Part shown: positions 37,041 through 49,894 of the stretch, piece after piece
How positions within the stretch are numbered: position 1 is the first letter of the stretch
Layout of the letters: each line of letters opens with the position of its first letter
Assembly (NCBI RefSeq): GCF_902713425.1
Contig: NC_081209.1
Coordinates: 5,310,001-5,374,000 of the forward strand
Origin: Acipenser ruthenus
Lineage: Eukaryota > Chordata > Actinopteri > Acipenseriformes > Acipenseridae
Direction of reading: 5' to 3'
Length of the DNA stretch: 64,000 nucleotides
The notes under the pieces: model-generated
The model's database searches: none
Told to the model about the DNA's origin: nothing
Seen by the model: only the letters and a program-made list of their open reading frames with translations
Program-made: the position numbers and the translations under genes

Positions 37041-39038
37041 GTACTTTATTAAGCAGGCGTATCTTGAGTCAATACTGCATTATTGATTTGGAAAAAAAAT
37101 CACCTTTTGAATAACTAATATCTACAATACAAAAACGCCTCTGAAAGGTAAGATGAAAAGCTAGTGCATTTACAGTAAAGTGGTAATTTAATAAATTGCC
37201 ATGAAATGTTTTTTTTTTTTTTTTTTAGTATTTATGGGATGCCAGGCATTAACAAGACTACAGCTGTACAATATTGTGCTCCTTGAGGCTGAAAAGCGAG
37301 GGCAAAATGCAATCTTTTTTCCCTGTTTCAGAATTTAAATGACTGTTATCCCTTTATTTAACACAATCCAGGCATTTGTAATTCCTTATGCGTTTCCTGG
37401 GTTGATCAGAAGAACACGTGCTGAAGACAGGTTCAGCTCTTCTGTGGTACACAACAGGGCTCGTTAAGATTAGTTTGGATATACAGCACAGGTGAACAGT
37501 CTAGGGAAAGTGCTTCAACCTAATTCAGTTTTACAGTAAATCAATAGAAAAAAAAAAAAACTGCTATCCCTCTTCGTAGGACTATGCCAACATATACATT
37601 GAGAGTAATCATATTTATGTAATACAATTTATAAAAAATAGAAAGCAAAACAATTAGCCAGGTCTTAAAAGACCAAGTTAATAGCTTTTTTGTTTTGTTT
37701 TTTTGTTCACAATTTCATAATACTGTTTTACGGTGTTCTCCAAGCCCTATTGAGCAGGGATCATTTCATAACTCCCTTCATTATTTCTCGGAATTGCAAA
37801 GTAACTTTTGCAGACATTATTTCTGGAGCTTGCTGGTGAATGAGGGGATGCTGATGATTTGGAGTGTCCAGGTGAACTCGGGAGCGATTCTAGGTATGTC
37901 TACCAATTAACTACAGTTTTAATGATGCACCCCAAATGCAAAACAGGCTGAAACTCTGGGTCTTTTTGTACCACTTCAAGTACTATGTGCCGCTTGTTTG
38001 TACCATCTTGTGCCAAATCGCTCTTGTAAAAGAAACCGTTTCTAATCTGGTTAAGTAAAGGTTTCTGATTTCATTTGGTTTTTTAACAATGTAACACTTC
38101 ATTAACACGTATGCCTTTGCCTCACTGCCTTTCTCTTTGTTACTGTCTTGGTTCTGTTCTGAAACTCTCACCTCATTCTCTTTCATCTATTGTTTTGTGC
38201 CACACTTTGCAGCAACTGTCACTCCATTGTCACTCTCACTTTCTATGTGAATCCAACCATTACCACAGGTCTCTGGCACCTACACTGCAATTTTAGGGTA
38301 TAATCCCCTCCACTTGCTTTGTTCCACAAACTATTTTTCTACAAGACTATTCATTACTTCCTTCTCAATTTCATCATATGGTGTTATATATTCCATGGGT
38401 GTACCGTTTGGAGCAGTCACATGACTTGGTTCTTGCAGGATTCCAGAACCTCAGCTCATTAGATGAACGTTCTAGATTCCAGTAACCTGTCAAAGGATAC
38501 CTCCCCTAATACACTGTCTGCCTGTCTTGCACGCAAGCCCGTTTTCTCATTCCCAAACTTTTCTTATGTTCTTATACACAAGGTTACTTCTCCACATGTG
38601 AAGTGTGATTAGTTCCACTGTGTATAGTGGGCGTTGGACAACCATAAAACACTAAATTAATGCATTTTAATCCTTAGATAAACCAAGCATTTTTACTATG
38701 TGTGCAGTTTCAAGCAACTTTCTAGCGTCGCTTTTAAATCACATTTAAAGGTTTAGCCACTCATCACGGCTGGTGAAATGTGTCCGACCAAATTCTGTGA
38801 CTTGAATGATAAACAATTTTTTTTTTTCGGGGGACAAACTGGACCGAGGTGTTGGTTTTGTTGGTATTGGATCATCCATAGTAGCCAGAAGAGAGAGAGG
38901 CTTGTTAACCGAGACCTGTTCCCTTTAGATCTTGACAGTTTCTTTTTTTTTAATTATAATTTTCATAGTCACATTTTGTATTGGCCAGTAGCATTCATAC
39001 TGTGCTGCTTCTTAGTCCAGGTTAACGAATGCACTCAA
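37041..39038 (-). other. RILPL1: probable RILPL1 3' untranslated region
   Basis: About 2 kb of non-coding sequence lies downstream of the RILPL1 stop. A minus-strand AATAAA at 37045-37050 is a candidate end signal. Homopolymer A/T runs are common (37207-37227, 37547-37560). No repeat family was recognised. Confidence 0.4.
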
Positions 39039-42000
39039 TCAGAGATGCTGCAAAGCTTCTTGCCCTTGTTCGGTGTAGGCGTCCTCTTTATCTGCCCACG
39101 CACTGAACGTGTCTTCAAACCGCACGTTTCTCTGCAAATTGCGTTTTTTGTCCCGTGAGAAGAAACTAAACCTTTGAAAACAGGAGAAAAATAATGTCAT
39201 GGATGTGTACATTTCAACTACTTATCAATTTATAATTGTGGTAAATATTTAATACATTTTTGTATTTGATTTGCTAGTAATAATTAATATCAATTTAGAG
39301 ATTATGCTTCAAAGCAGAGCAGAACTGCAGGGCAGTAGAACTAGTATATCGTCCGTCTCTATGAGGCAATTTAAGGTAATGTTAGTTGGCTACATAGAAC
39401 AGTACTATCTATATAGTCTGCCCATTTAGCTTGAATGCAGCAAGAGATGTTTTGTACTGAAAGATTTGGAAGCTAGACTTCTTTACTTTAGTTTTAGATT
39501 TTAGGATTGGGTGTACAAACGTAGAATAAATATAAGATCTGTCATAATCCACCAAATACCACTAATGTGACCCACAAACTAAATAAAACAAACTTAACAA
39601 CTCCCACCAAAACAGTGATACATGCTGAAAAGTGAAACGCTAAACCCATACTGGTATACTATTGCTGCACTGGCCATGCATTAGGAGTAAGCAGCACCCA
39701 GTGAGGACTTTGCTGTTCATAGAAAAACCAGAAACAACTAGGATCGGGGTGAATTCCTGCTCCATTTCCAATTCCTCTCTAAAATCAGTTCCCAGCCAGC
39801 TGTGAGAAGTACACCGGTCTTCACCGGGGACTCCGAAGGGAGTGTCGCATTGGCTCTAGCGCTTCCGTGGGCTAGGGAGGCAAAACTAGAAGGGACGGTC
39901 TCTCCTCATTGCGCTACAGTGAACCCTGCTGGCCAGGCGCCCAGGGAGCTCAGAGCGGACACCTGCAGGGCTGGGCTTGTCCTCCGGAGGTCAGTAGCTT
40001 GCTGACGTCCGCTCTCGAGTTCCTGGGTGAAAAAGGAAGCAGGCTTGGTTGTGGGATTGGAGGACGCCCACTGAACCTTTGGGTCTCCGAGCCGTGTAGG
40101 AATTGCTGTGACGAGGGGAAAAGCGTTTGGGTATTCTAAATGGGGAGAAAATCTGTGGGGTAAAATAATAATTGGACAAACTAAATAAAAAAAAAAAGAA
40201 TAAATATTGGAATTGAAAAACAGGAATTGACCCCAACCCTGCAAACAACAATCACACATTTCTATTAAATTGATTTAATTACACCAGGAACTGGTCAGGG
40301 AAGATCAGTTAGAGAACCATTGCAACATTCTTCACAGGTTCCAGCTACTTTAGTAGGAAAATGAGATGTGACGTGTGGTGTTAGCAAGCATACACCAAAA
40401 CGCAGATGCAGGTAATGGGTGATGAAAGATTAAAGTAAGATTTGAGTACAGCAGCACAGGTTGGTGAAGGGGCATTCTGACTGGCTGATATGCACATTTT
40501 GATATAAACATATATACAAAACAATAGAGCAGATCCCACAGTCAGCTAATCAGAATGCAAATCCGAATTAGGCGTGGACATGCGCGCATGCGAGTTCCAT
40601 GCAGGCAGGATGAATAGGACACATTGAAAAGTGACAAAGAGAAATAAAAAAGATGATATCGTACAAAGGAAACAAGTCTTCTGATTGGCTGTAATGTGGG
40701 ATCATCTGGAATCAATCCAGCTGCCACCATCGGCATTATGGTGGTAAAGATCCTGCTCGGAGAGGTACAGACACAGAGAAATGAGCAGCTGGTAGAGGAA
40801 CGCAGATGTACAGCACAGGGAGGTTATGCCTTGTTGAATGTTCTCAAGAAAACCATGTTTACAGAGTATAGGAGCGTAAAAGGCATGCCTTATGGAACTG
40901 AATGGATTCCTGAATACTTCGCTGCGTGCTCCTGACACCCCAATAATGCCAGACTTTGACAAGAGTTCAATCAGCCTAGAACAGCAGCTTGTAATGCTTT
41001 TGCATATCCTTTAGGTTCTAATGTTTAATTAAAGTTTAACAAGTTTGCTTCTGAACTCACTCTGATGTTGCAGAAAAAGCGTTGCTTATAGCGAACGTCA
41101 GCTCTCTTTTAGTAGTATTAGTTTTTTTAGTAATACAATATAAAAATACATTTTCATGCATGATATATGTGCATATGTGTACTGAATAGGTAGTCCCTGA
41201 TGGTGCAGAGAAGCTATTGTTTGTAGTCAGCAAATACCATGTTGGAGAATATTGAATACTGAAACTGTACACAATGATTATAGCAGCAAAGAAGACCAAA
41301 AGAAGAATGGATCAAGTTGAAGGCACGCTGGTTAACAAGTTTAAATGTATACAAAATAAACACAAGCCATTTACGAAGGGAAAAGTTACCAAACTAGAAT
41401 GCCTAAACTAGTGCAAAAAGAGAAGGAAAAAAATATCATTTTTAGGCAAACTAAAATTCACATTAATATCAAGTGTCTGCCTTATCTCCTGTGATGCATT
41501 TTTGCAAAAAATAAATAAAAAACTGTGACAGAATATGCGTCAAGTGTGCAGCCCTCTTTCAAAGCTCGGCCGTGCTCCTGATCATTCAATCATGGAGCCA
41601 TGTTTCATTCATTGTTGTTCTGCCAGGTTGTTAGAAACTAGGGCAGCAGCAGCCTCTAGAATTTGGAGCTCTCTATAACAAATCCTCTGCCAGCTCCAAC
41701 TCCAAGTGTATGAAATTCTCCAAAGTGTACTGCTCTGCAGACAAACCATCCCGTTCCTCAAAGTCAGTATTGCAGAGAATTCACAATGGACGTATCGGAC
41801 TCTGTGGTTCTGTAATTTGTGCTTGAAAGTGTGATGCCCCACAGTTTTAAAAATAGTTTTCATACATTTTAGAAAGGTTGGTATCCTGTATAGGAACCTA
41901 ATGTGCAAGTACCAGAGATTTGGGTACTTTCTGTAAAATGTTAATTAGTGGGGGTCAAGAATTATCGTTTCATCATAAGATAAGCTGTGCTCTAGATATA

Positions 42001-45000
42001 CATGACATATTGTACCTCCACTATATATATATACAAATACAGTGCACCAGAGGAAGATTAAAATAAAACAAGAAATGCAATCTACAATCTACCCAATTGG
42101 TCCCCAGTTTTGAAATCCACTTTGCACAGATGGCAAGATCAGTTCAAGCCCTTTGATCTGGTTTTTGACAGTGGAGTCGCTTTGCTGGTGACCGCTATGA
42201 GAACATGGATGGTGTTACATGCAGCAGTATGAGACAGTCAAGGCATGTATAGGCTGTCAACTGGACAACCACAGAGCTGTCACAGGATTCACAAGCAAGG
42301 ACAGCCACTCCTTTATATTACCTGAAATAACATCACAAGGAAGAGAAGGCAGACAGACCACGAAGTACAAAGAAGCAAATGACTGTGTTTAAGATGGCAT
42401 TCAACACTAAGGGGAAGAGAGAAGAACGAAGGACACTTCATTGCACCACAGATAGGGAGGGATCTGATCAGCAGATTGCAGGACATCATTAAAAAAAAAA
42501 AAAGTTTGGGGGGAAAATGTTGTGTAAACTGTGCGATCCTCCAACATGTTATGTTTGTACACAGTAAAATCTATAATAAATATGGAAGAGTGAATTGAAT
42601 TTATATTCATTACAACATGTACACAGAGTATACACATTTACACAGCACATGTTTAAAGATCTAGCTTTGAATAACTTGTTTGTATTTAACACTACCTGGT
42701 GAATTACATTTTGGAATCTACCTTGCATTCATTCAAATCTAACACAATGACGAGGCAAACTGCCCAGTTCAAAACGACCCCATATTGCTAAGTTTGATAC
42801 AGGGATGGAAATAAGACTCCCATTGCATAGCATCTGGATCCATTCCTGGTTTTACTACAAGTTAAATAAGACTAGCCTGAGCTTGTTACATACGCACTGT
42901 CAAATCAAGCATATAGTAAAACCCTATATTCTAGAACCACCACTGTATTCTAGATCCACCATGTAATCCAGCCGTATTAAACCTTGAATGAGTTTTAGTA
43001 TTATTATTGTCACAGCTCATCAGCCTGTTATATTTTCCCTCGTTGCAGACATGCTGTCAGTAGGGTGCCACTGTCCATTTTCAATACAGCTACAAACAAA
43101 TGGACCGGCCCAACAGTACTTACAGTCTTTTGATACCGGACTCGGGCTGGGTCGCTGGTCTGGAGTGCAGGACTGGTGGGGGGGTCGGAGTGGGGGAGCC
43201 CGTCTCCTCCTCTATTTCCTCGCTATTACATAAAACAAGAAAGCAGCGGTCCAGATCAGGATTTCAATTATACCCGTCATAACAGTGTCACTTCTTACAA
43301 ATGTTGCACAATTTGAAGAAAGTCCCCATTTCAAACCTGCAGTAGACCCCTGCCTTAAACACCAGTAGTATGTTTAAAGCACATACAATTCTAATATAAA
43401 TACATTCTATACTGTATAAAACTTAACCACTGCTGTAAATGACCACCGAGTGAAATTCTGAAATCGATTAGAGCTCAGTTATAAAACCAACAGGAACGTT
43501 GCCTACCTTTTGTAATAGGCCAGCTCTTCTTGCAACAGGAACACCTTAGCTTTCAGCTCATTCCTCTCGTGCAGCACGTCCCGAAGCTCTTGCAGGGTGA
43601 AGCGTGGGCGGTTTGGGTCTTTCAACTCTGAGGCCATTTTCTCTGCAGCCGATTCCTCTTCGATGATAGATTCCGCCTGCGACGCAGAGAAACGTCTCTT
43701 TATTAAGTCTCTTTTGCCCCATGGTACTGGGTAGTTAACATCTCTAATTTATACACGACTCCCCCTGCAGGTTAGGGCGTGCCATTTGTGCTAGTCCAAT
43801 GGCAATATGGGGCAAACGGGAGCAGTCTAAACGTAAGGGGCAGTGTTGTGTGAGGCTCTGCCGTTAGGGGTTCTGTCCCGTCGGTGAGATTAAAAGCTCT
43901 GAAACCACGAATGCAGACGAGCCCGGCTCGTCTGCATAGCGGTTAAGACACTTGCTTGCGGTGTGCGGGGTCGCCAGTTTGCACCCAGCCTCCACCACGT
44001 CACAGCTGTATAACAAGGTAGAACTGCAAATGTTATATGTTAGTTTATAACAGTTCAGGTTTTCCTATTTAGTTTAGCTTGCAATGAAAGCTGAACGAAG
44101 CAGTTAGTTGGAACAAAACAAAAACTCAACCACCAGCAAACCGTTTAAGACAAAAAAAACTCCAGGCCGACAAGTCCACAAACACAAGCAGATCCATTGA
44201 GACACTGCATTGGAACAGCAACGGAGAAACAACAGCAAACTCTTTTAAAAACACACCAGTCCTGGGGTGGAAATAAGACTCCCATTGCATTGCAGTACTG
44301 TGAGTTTAATAAGACATCGCTGAGTTTGTTACCTATACACTGGGGCTAAACAAGCTTGTATTAAAACCTGGAATAGGTGAAACTGCTATGCAACAGGACT
44401 CTTATTTTTATCCCTGCAGTCAGTTAATTAATGGATATTCTGTAGAAATATCCTCTAAATACAAGCTGTTGTTTTTGTGTTCGTTTTCAGGTCCAGGCAT
44501 TCCTGCAAAACACACAGAACACGGTTTACCCAGAACACCTCCTCCTCCTCCTCCTCCTCCTCCTCCTCCTCCTCTTCCTCGTTTTCCACACTGACAAGCC
44601 GTGGGAATAGAGCCAGCTGCTCAAACGGCTCAGACGGAGGAAGCAGTTCAATCTAGAAGTCATGGGAATAACACAACCCTGAGATTATTCATACACAGTC
44701 TGAACTGCTCAGAACATCTAATGAAGGGTAAGTATAAAAGGGGTCTTCAGATATAATTCACTGTATCCCGCGTGGGAGAAGACAGCAGATCTCGGAGTCA
44801 CATGGAACAGGTTACTAGGGGCGGGTGAACGGAACTTGGGATTCGACTTTCCTTTTAAATTCGCCCTAAATGATGGTGCAATTGCAATATTCACCCACTG
44901 ACATGTTTAAATGCAAAAGACTTGTATATCCAGTGGACTGGCCCACATCTGCAGCTGTGCTGTAAACCTCTGTAAAGGCATGTTTCTCTCTTGGTATACC

Positions 45001-48000
45001 AGTGTGCGGGGCTGCATGTTAATTGCCTCTCCCAAGCTTATTTTATTTATACTCGGAACAAAACATTTACACCTCTTGTCAAATTTAGTGCAATCAGTAG
45101 CAGGATATTTACTGAAGCACCAGCTCTGTCAGAACAGCAGGTTATTGTCTCAACCAATACAATACTGCTACCAAACACCTGATAGAATATGTGTTCTTCA
45201 ATGGCTTTGGGCAAAATCCAGTTTCAAACTATTTAAAAGAATGACATGATTCAGGAGCAGGATTTAAATGTATGCAAATTAGTCCTGTAACAGCAATGGA
45301 GTAAAGAATTCTATGCCTCTGCCTGAAATGAGATCATTTTTTTGATGACCCTGTTCTGACGCTGTGGCACACGGTGCATGAATGAGAGTGTGGTTACCTA
45401 GGGACTTTGAGCCACCTTCAGCAGTCCCTGTATAGCTTTTAAAGACACATGGATTAGACTGACACAGCAGAATCTTTAAACAATACCAAATATATTAAAG
45501 CCTTCATTAATCTGAGAACAGAATGTGGTCAGATATTTTCATTAGGAGTCTTCAGGAATGGAGCGAATCATAAACTCAACTAACAGTATACTTAGGTATT
45601 TTTATTACGTATCCTATTTAACAAGGTGATTCAGCTTCCTGTGACCGTGCGCTAATCTGTTCACATCAGAAACTAAAAAGATCCAACCAGGACTCAGAGC
45701 AAGATTTTCCCCTTGGTAATTTCTGCTGCTATTGGGAAACTGATTAACTCTCAAATCAGCACAGAACATCTAACATTGTGAAATTCCTATAGAATCTCTC
45801 ACGTCAATTTTCATTATTAAATTCATTTTCAAAGTAGGAGTCGCTACAGCAAACCAACCAACTCATCTTACTTTAGACAAGGGGGCTGCTTCATTTCAAC
45901 ATCATGGTTACTTTATAAAAGGGGGCTCAAACAACATCAGCACAAGATATACCAGATTAGATACCTTGACAGAGCTACTGTGCCAGCTTCACCGGACTCC
46001 CATGTAAGAATGATAAAACAAAGCTACTTTTTGATGTTGCTTTTTTTCTGCTTCTCCAGGTTTGCTTGAATAGCACTCCCTTGCTGGCAGACAGATCCAG
46101 GTGAGGAGAGACGGATCTCGTTACCTTGGGCTCCTCTCCGTTGTGGCTGGGCTCGCCCTGCAGTTTCTCCCTCAGTTTCCCGATCTCGGTCCGCAGCTTG
46201 CTCATCTCCTGCTCGTGAGTCTGCAGGAATGCCTCCAACTCCACCTTCTGCTCGATGAGCGCCTTGCCCTGCGCCTCCACCACCGTGATCTTGTGCCGCA
46301 GGTCGTGGTTGATCTTCATCAGCCGGTTCTGCTGCTGCTGTAGCTGCAAAGGGGAGAGAGAGAGACGGTTCTGCTTCAAACCAAGTGCAAAGGCAAACCT
46401 TCAGAGAGGAGTGAAGCAGCCGTGACTGTATGAAACGAGCAAGAAACAACTTTGCTGCAGGAAGGATCGGTTGGTTTCTTGCAAGTTTTTTTTTTACAAC
46501 CAAAATGATTCCTCTCTTGAAATTGTCTGGTTTCAAAATAGGGTCCCAAGAGCCTAAAATATATAAATGATATCGAATTTTAAAACAGTTTGTGTGAATT
46601 CTACAGGTTTCAAGAAGTTTCCCTGCCAAAAACTTTTTAAAAACATATATGATTTATAAAACAGGTACACAGATAGTTAGGTTACATGGTACAGTTACGC
46701 ACACAGTGACTGGGCCACTGAACATATCTTCAGCAAGCGGTGTATTCTGCTCCCAGAGCTAGCTTTCTATATTTCGTTCTGGCTTGCACACCATCCTCAA
46801 GAGAGCGTGTGTTTGAAAACAAACAGTAGAGCTATTCATAGGTAGATGGTAACTAATTGGAATTTTATGATCGTAAACCGACATATAATCCAATCTGCGT
46901 GTGGCATTAGAATCCTAAGTAGAAATCTAACTTCAATATGAGCCTATTCTGTTCGTACTCAGAAGCTTAAATGTAACACTTAATAATTATTTACTTTTTT
47001 TTGTTAATACAATAAATGCAACGTCAGCGACATTCAACAAAAGCAATTTTGGTATTATGCAATTTATTTTTCAAAACGAACGCATTTCAGCAACACCTTT
47101 AAGCCTCATGCATGATGGAACTCACAATTAGCTTGCAAGTGGCAAGTGTTTCATTAGTACATTCTGATTTAGCAATTTCACACCAGAAATGAAAACATAT
47201 ATTCTGATCTCTGATCCAAATTCAATTAAGAAAAATAAACCAGTCAAGATATTACCCAGTTATTCCAAAGCTGGACTGCTATATCAGACTAACTGTACAT
47301 TAAGTGTATATAACATATATATTCCTGCACGTTGCATAAATACATTATGTATTAATAAATGGTTCCTATACAACAGCCCTTATACAAATTAGCAGTGTTC
47401 TGTTAAAATGAGCTTCTCACAGTGGCAACAAATTACTTCAGTTGAAGCCACTGTTAGTCAATTAAATTGGCATCAAAAATCACAATGATTATCTCTCTAA
47501 ATTAGTCCTTTGAAGGGATTGGAATTGGAATAGGGAATTGATTTTAAAAAGGAATTGGAAATGGAATTGACCCTGGCAGCTTTCACATGCCATGAACTGC
47601 AGTGCCAACGAGCCATCCTCAAACTTCCCAGACATTCATGGAGAGCATCTCAAGTGTCACTCTGTGTTGTAATGACATACTTATGGAACACGCTGTATGC
47701 TGCCCATGTGGTTAAATATTTACAATAAAGGAACTCACAAAATGCTACTCATTGCAATTGTGATCAATGATGTGTTGGAATTGATTAAAAGGGAATGAGA
47801 ATTGGAACTGGGAGCTGATTTTAAAATAGAATTTGAATTGAAGAAACAGGCATTGAGCCCCCCCTGGCAGCTGCTTAGGGAGGCGATCTGCATGTAAATC
47901 TCAATTCAGTGTGTGCATTCTTATGAGTGGGGTCTTACTGCCTCAATGTCCTCGTTCTTCAGAGTCAGCTCTCTGTCTTTCGCTCGGATCTCGTCCCTTT

Positions 48001-49837
48001 GCTTGTCCACGACTTCCTTCAGTTTCTTCATCACCTGCCTCTCCCTCTCTGACATCCCTGCCCAAAAAAACAAGGACACAGTTAACCCCTTCACCCCTGG
48101 AAGGGTCCGTCACCTCCAGTGTGTTCCCAGGATAAAGAACAGCCTTTATCTGATACCAGCAATATCAAAAAACAGCCATTGCTTCAGAACTGGGTTTAAT
48201 GCATACCAATCAACTTTCTGTGATTGACATGAAAAAACATTTTAGAACTACCTTTATTATTATTATTATTGGATCCAAGTACAAATACTGCACAGTACAA
48301 CAGGAAAGAACTTGTAGTTAGTTACTTAGGTATGCTCAGAGCTCTAGAACCCTGATATAGATTTATGTTTTGGATTTTCCACAGGGTTTGTTTGGAGCCC
48401 AACAGCATAAAAATAACCTTGAGAAGTATGCCAGGCGTTTAACTGGCTATATTGACGTCTGAAAGCCGGGGGCGTGTTTAAAATTAGATCATTGCAGCAG
48501 GTCACGCAGGAAAAAGGAAAGAAACGATCACATTCTGCCTTTTCATGTTCACAACCTCTACTGAAATATTTTATTGTGCCGTGTGATTGAGCTCACATGA
48601 CACATTACAATACTTTAACGTGATCTAAATAACATGCAATATACAGGACCAGCACTTCTCCAGATCAAACACAGGTACTGCCTTGGTACACCTTCCCTAT
48701 TCCTCAACCGTCTGCAGTATTTTAGTTAAAAAACAACTAGATCCTGTTCATTATATGTGTCTGATCAGTATGCATTTCTATTGAGGTCACCGGTGTCCTT
48801 AATGTTATCATTCTCATAGAAATACATTTGCACTGCAATGCTAAACCACCATTCTAGCACACGTGTCAAGAGAATACAGCACCATGGTTAACATCAGAAT
48901 ACAAATGCATGCGCTTCAATTAACGAACACATCCTCAGATAATAAGGTAGAAACCTGCACTCGAAACAGCTCTGTTCCAATTTCACATTGTATTTCAAAG
49001 CATGCACTTCAATTTCACAAGGACTATCCACTTTACCAGACGCAATAATGATCCCTAGCAACGCACAACTATGCACTGACAAACCTATTGTGTGTGTGTG
49101 CGGTTCAATAGATGACCACTTACAGACAGTGCGTGGGTCTGGTACTGGTGTCTGCTGTGTGGATGGTCAGAAACATTGTAGGAGGGGGGAGGGGAAGGGG
49201 GATCTGAAATGTGCTGCCGACGTCTCCTCTGGCTGTTCTTTACCTTCCTGCTTGTGAAAGGCCTCCACAGTCATGCTGGCGTCCCTGGGGGAGAGGTTAG
49301 TGAGGAGGTTCTTGTTCTCCTCCTGAAGCTGTGTGATCTGGGTCAGCAGATCCTGGGCTTCCCCTCTCCACACGTCCTCCACCAGCTCCAGCTCCTGGTG
49401 CACAGCAAAGCAAGGGGCACAGGCTTTCACAAACTCCAAAAGGCATCCATTCGTTTCACCACCAAATGCTTTGTTAATACATCCTTCACATTTAAATGTG
49501 GTAGAGCAACAGCTACTCGCATGGGCACACATTTGAAAGCAATCCCATGTAATATATATATATATATATTATACACACACACACATACATTGGGGTGATA
49601 TGAAATTATACAGAAAATTACAGTAGCTACTCTATTGTACATACTGTACTATGTAACTATCACTGTCACTGTTATCTGCTGTATTATTGAATTGTATTTT
49701 GTCACACTTGTACTTGCTTGAACCAAAGCCATTGTATTTATCTTGCTCTTATTGTATTAATACTTGTACTGTAACGCTTGAAATGTATTTGCTTACGATT
49801 GTAAGTCGCCCTGGATAAGGGTGTCTGCTAAGAAATA

Positions 49838-49894
<57 letters not shown>

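Larger units (their letters stand above)
39172..43123 (-). other. RILPL1: RILPL1 intron 6
   Basis: About 4 kb of intron contains the nested SINE/inverted-repeat cluster at 39746-40234 and one truncated palindromic MITE at 42802-42924. The rest is AT-rich with no recognised gene or RNA. Confidence 0.6.

Noticed and set aside
39802-40259. Several overlapping open frames of 67-117 codons
   Set aside because: They fall inside the GC-rich SINE at 39790-40206 and its flanking repeat arm, so they are repeat-derived chance frames.
46024-46629. Minus-strand open frame of 201 codons overlapping RILPL1 exon 4
   Set aside because: It is a different frame from the conserved exon, crosses the exon boundaries and has only composition-biased Ala/Glu/Gly sequence.
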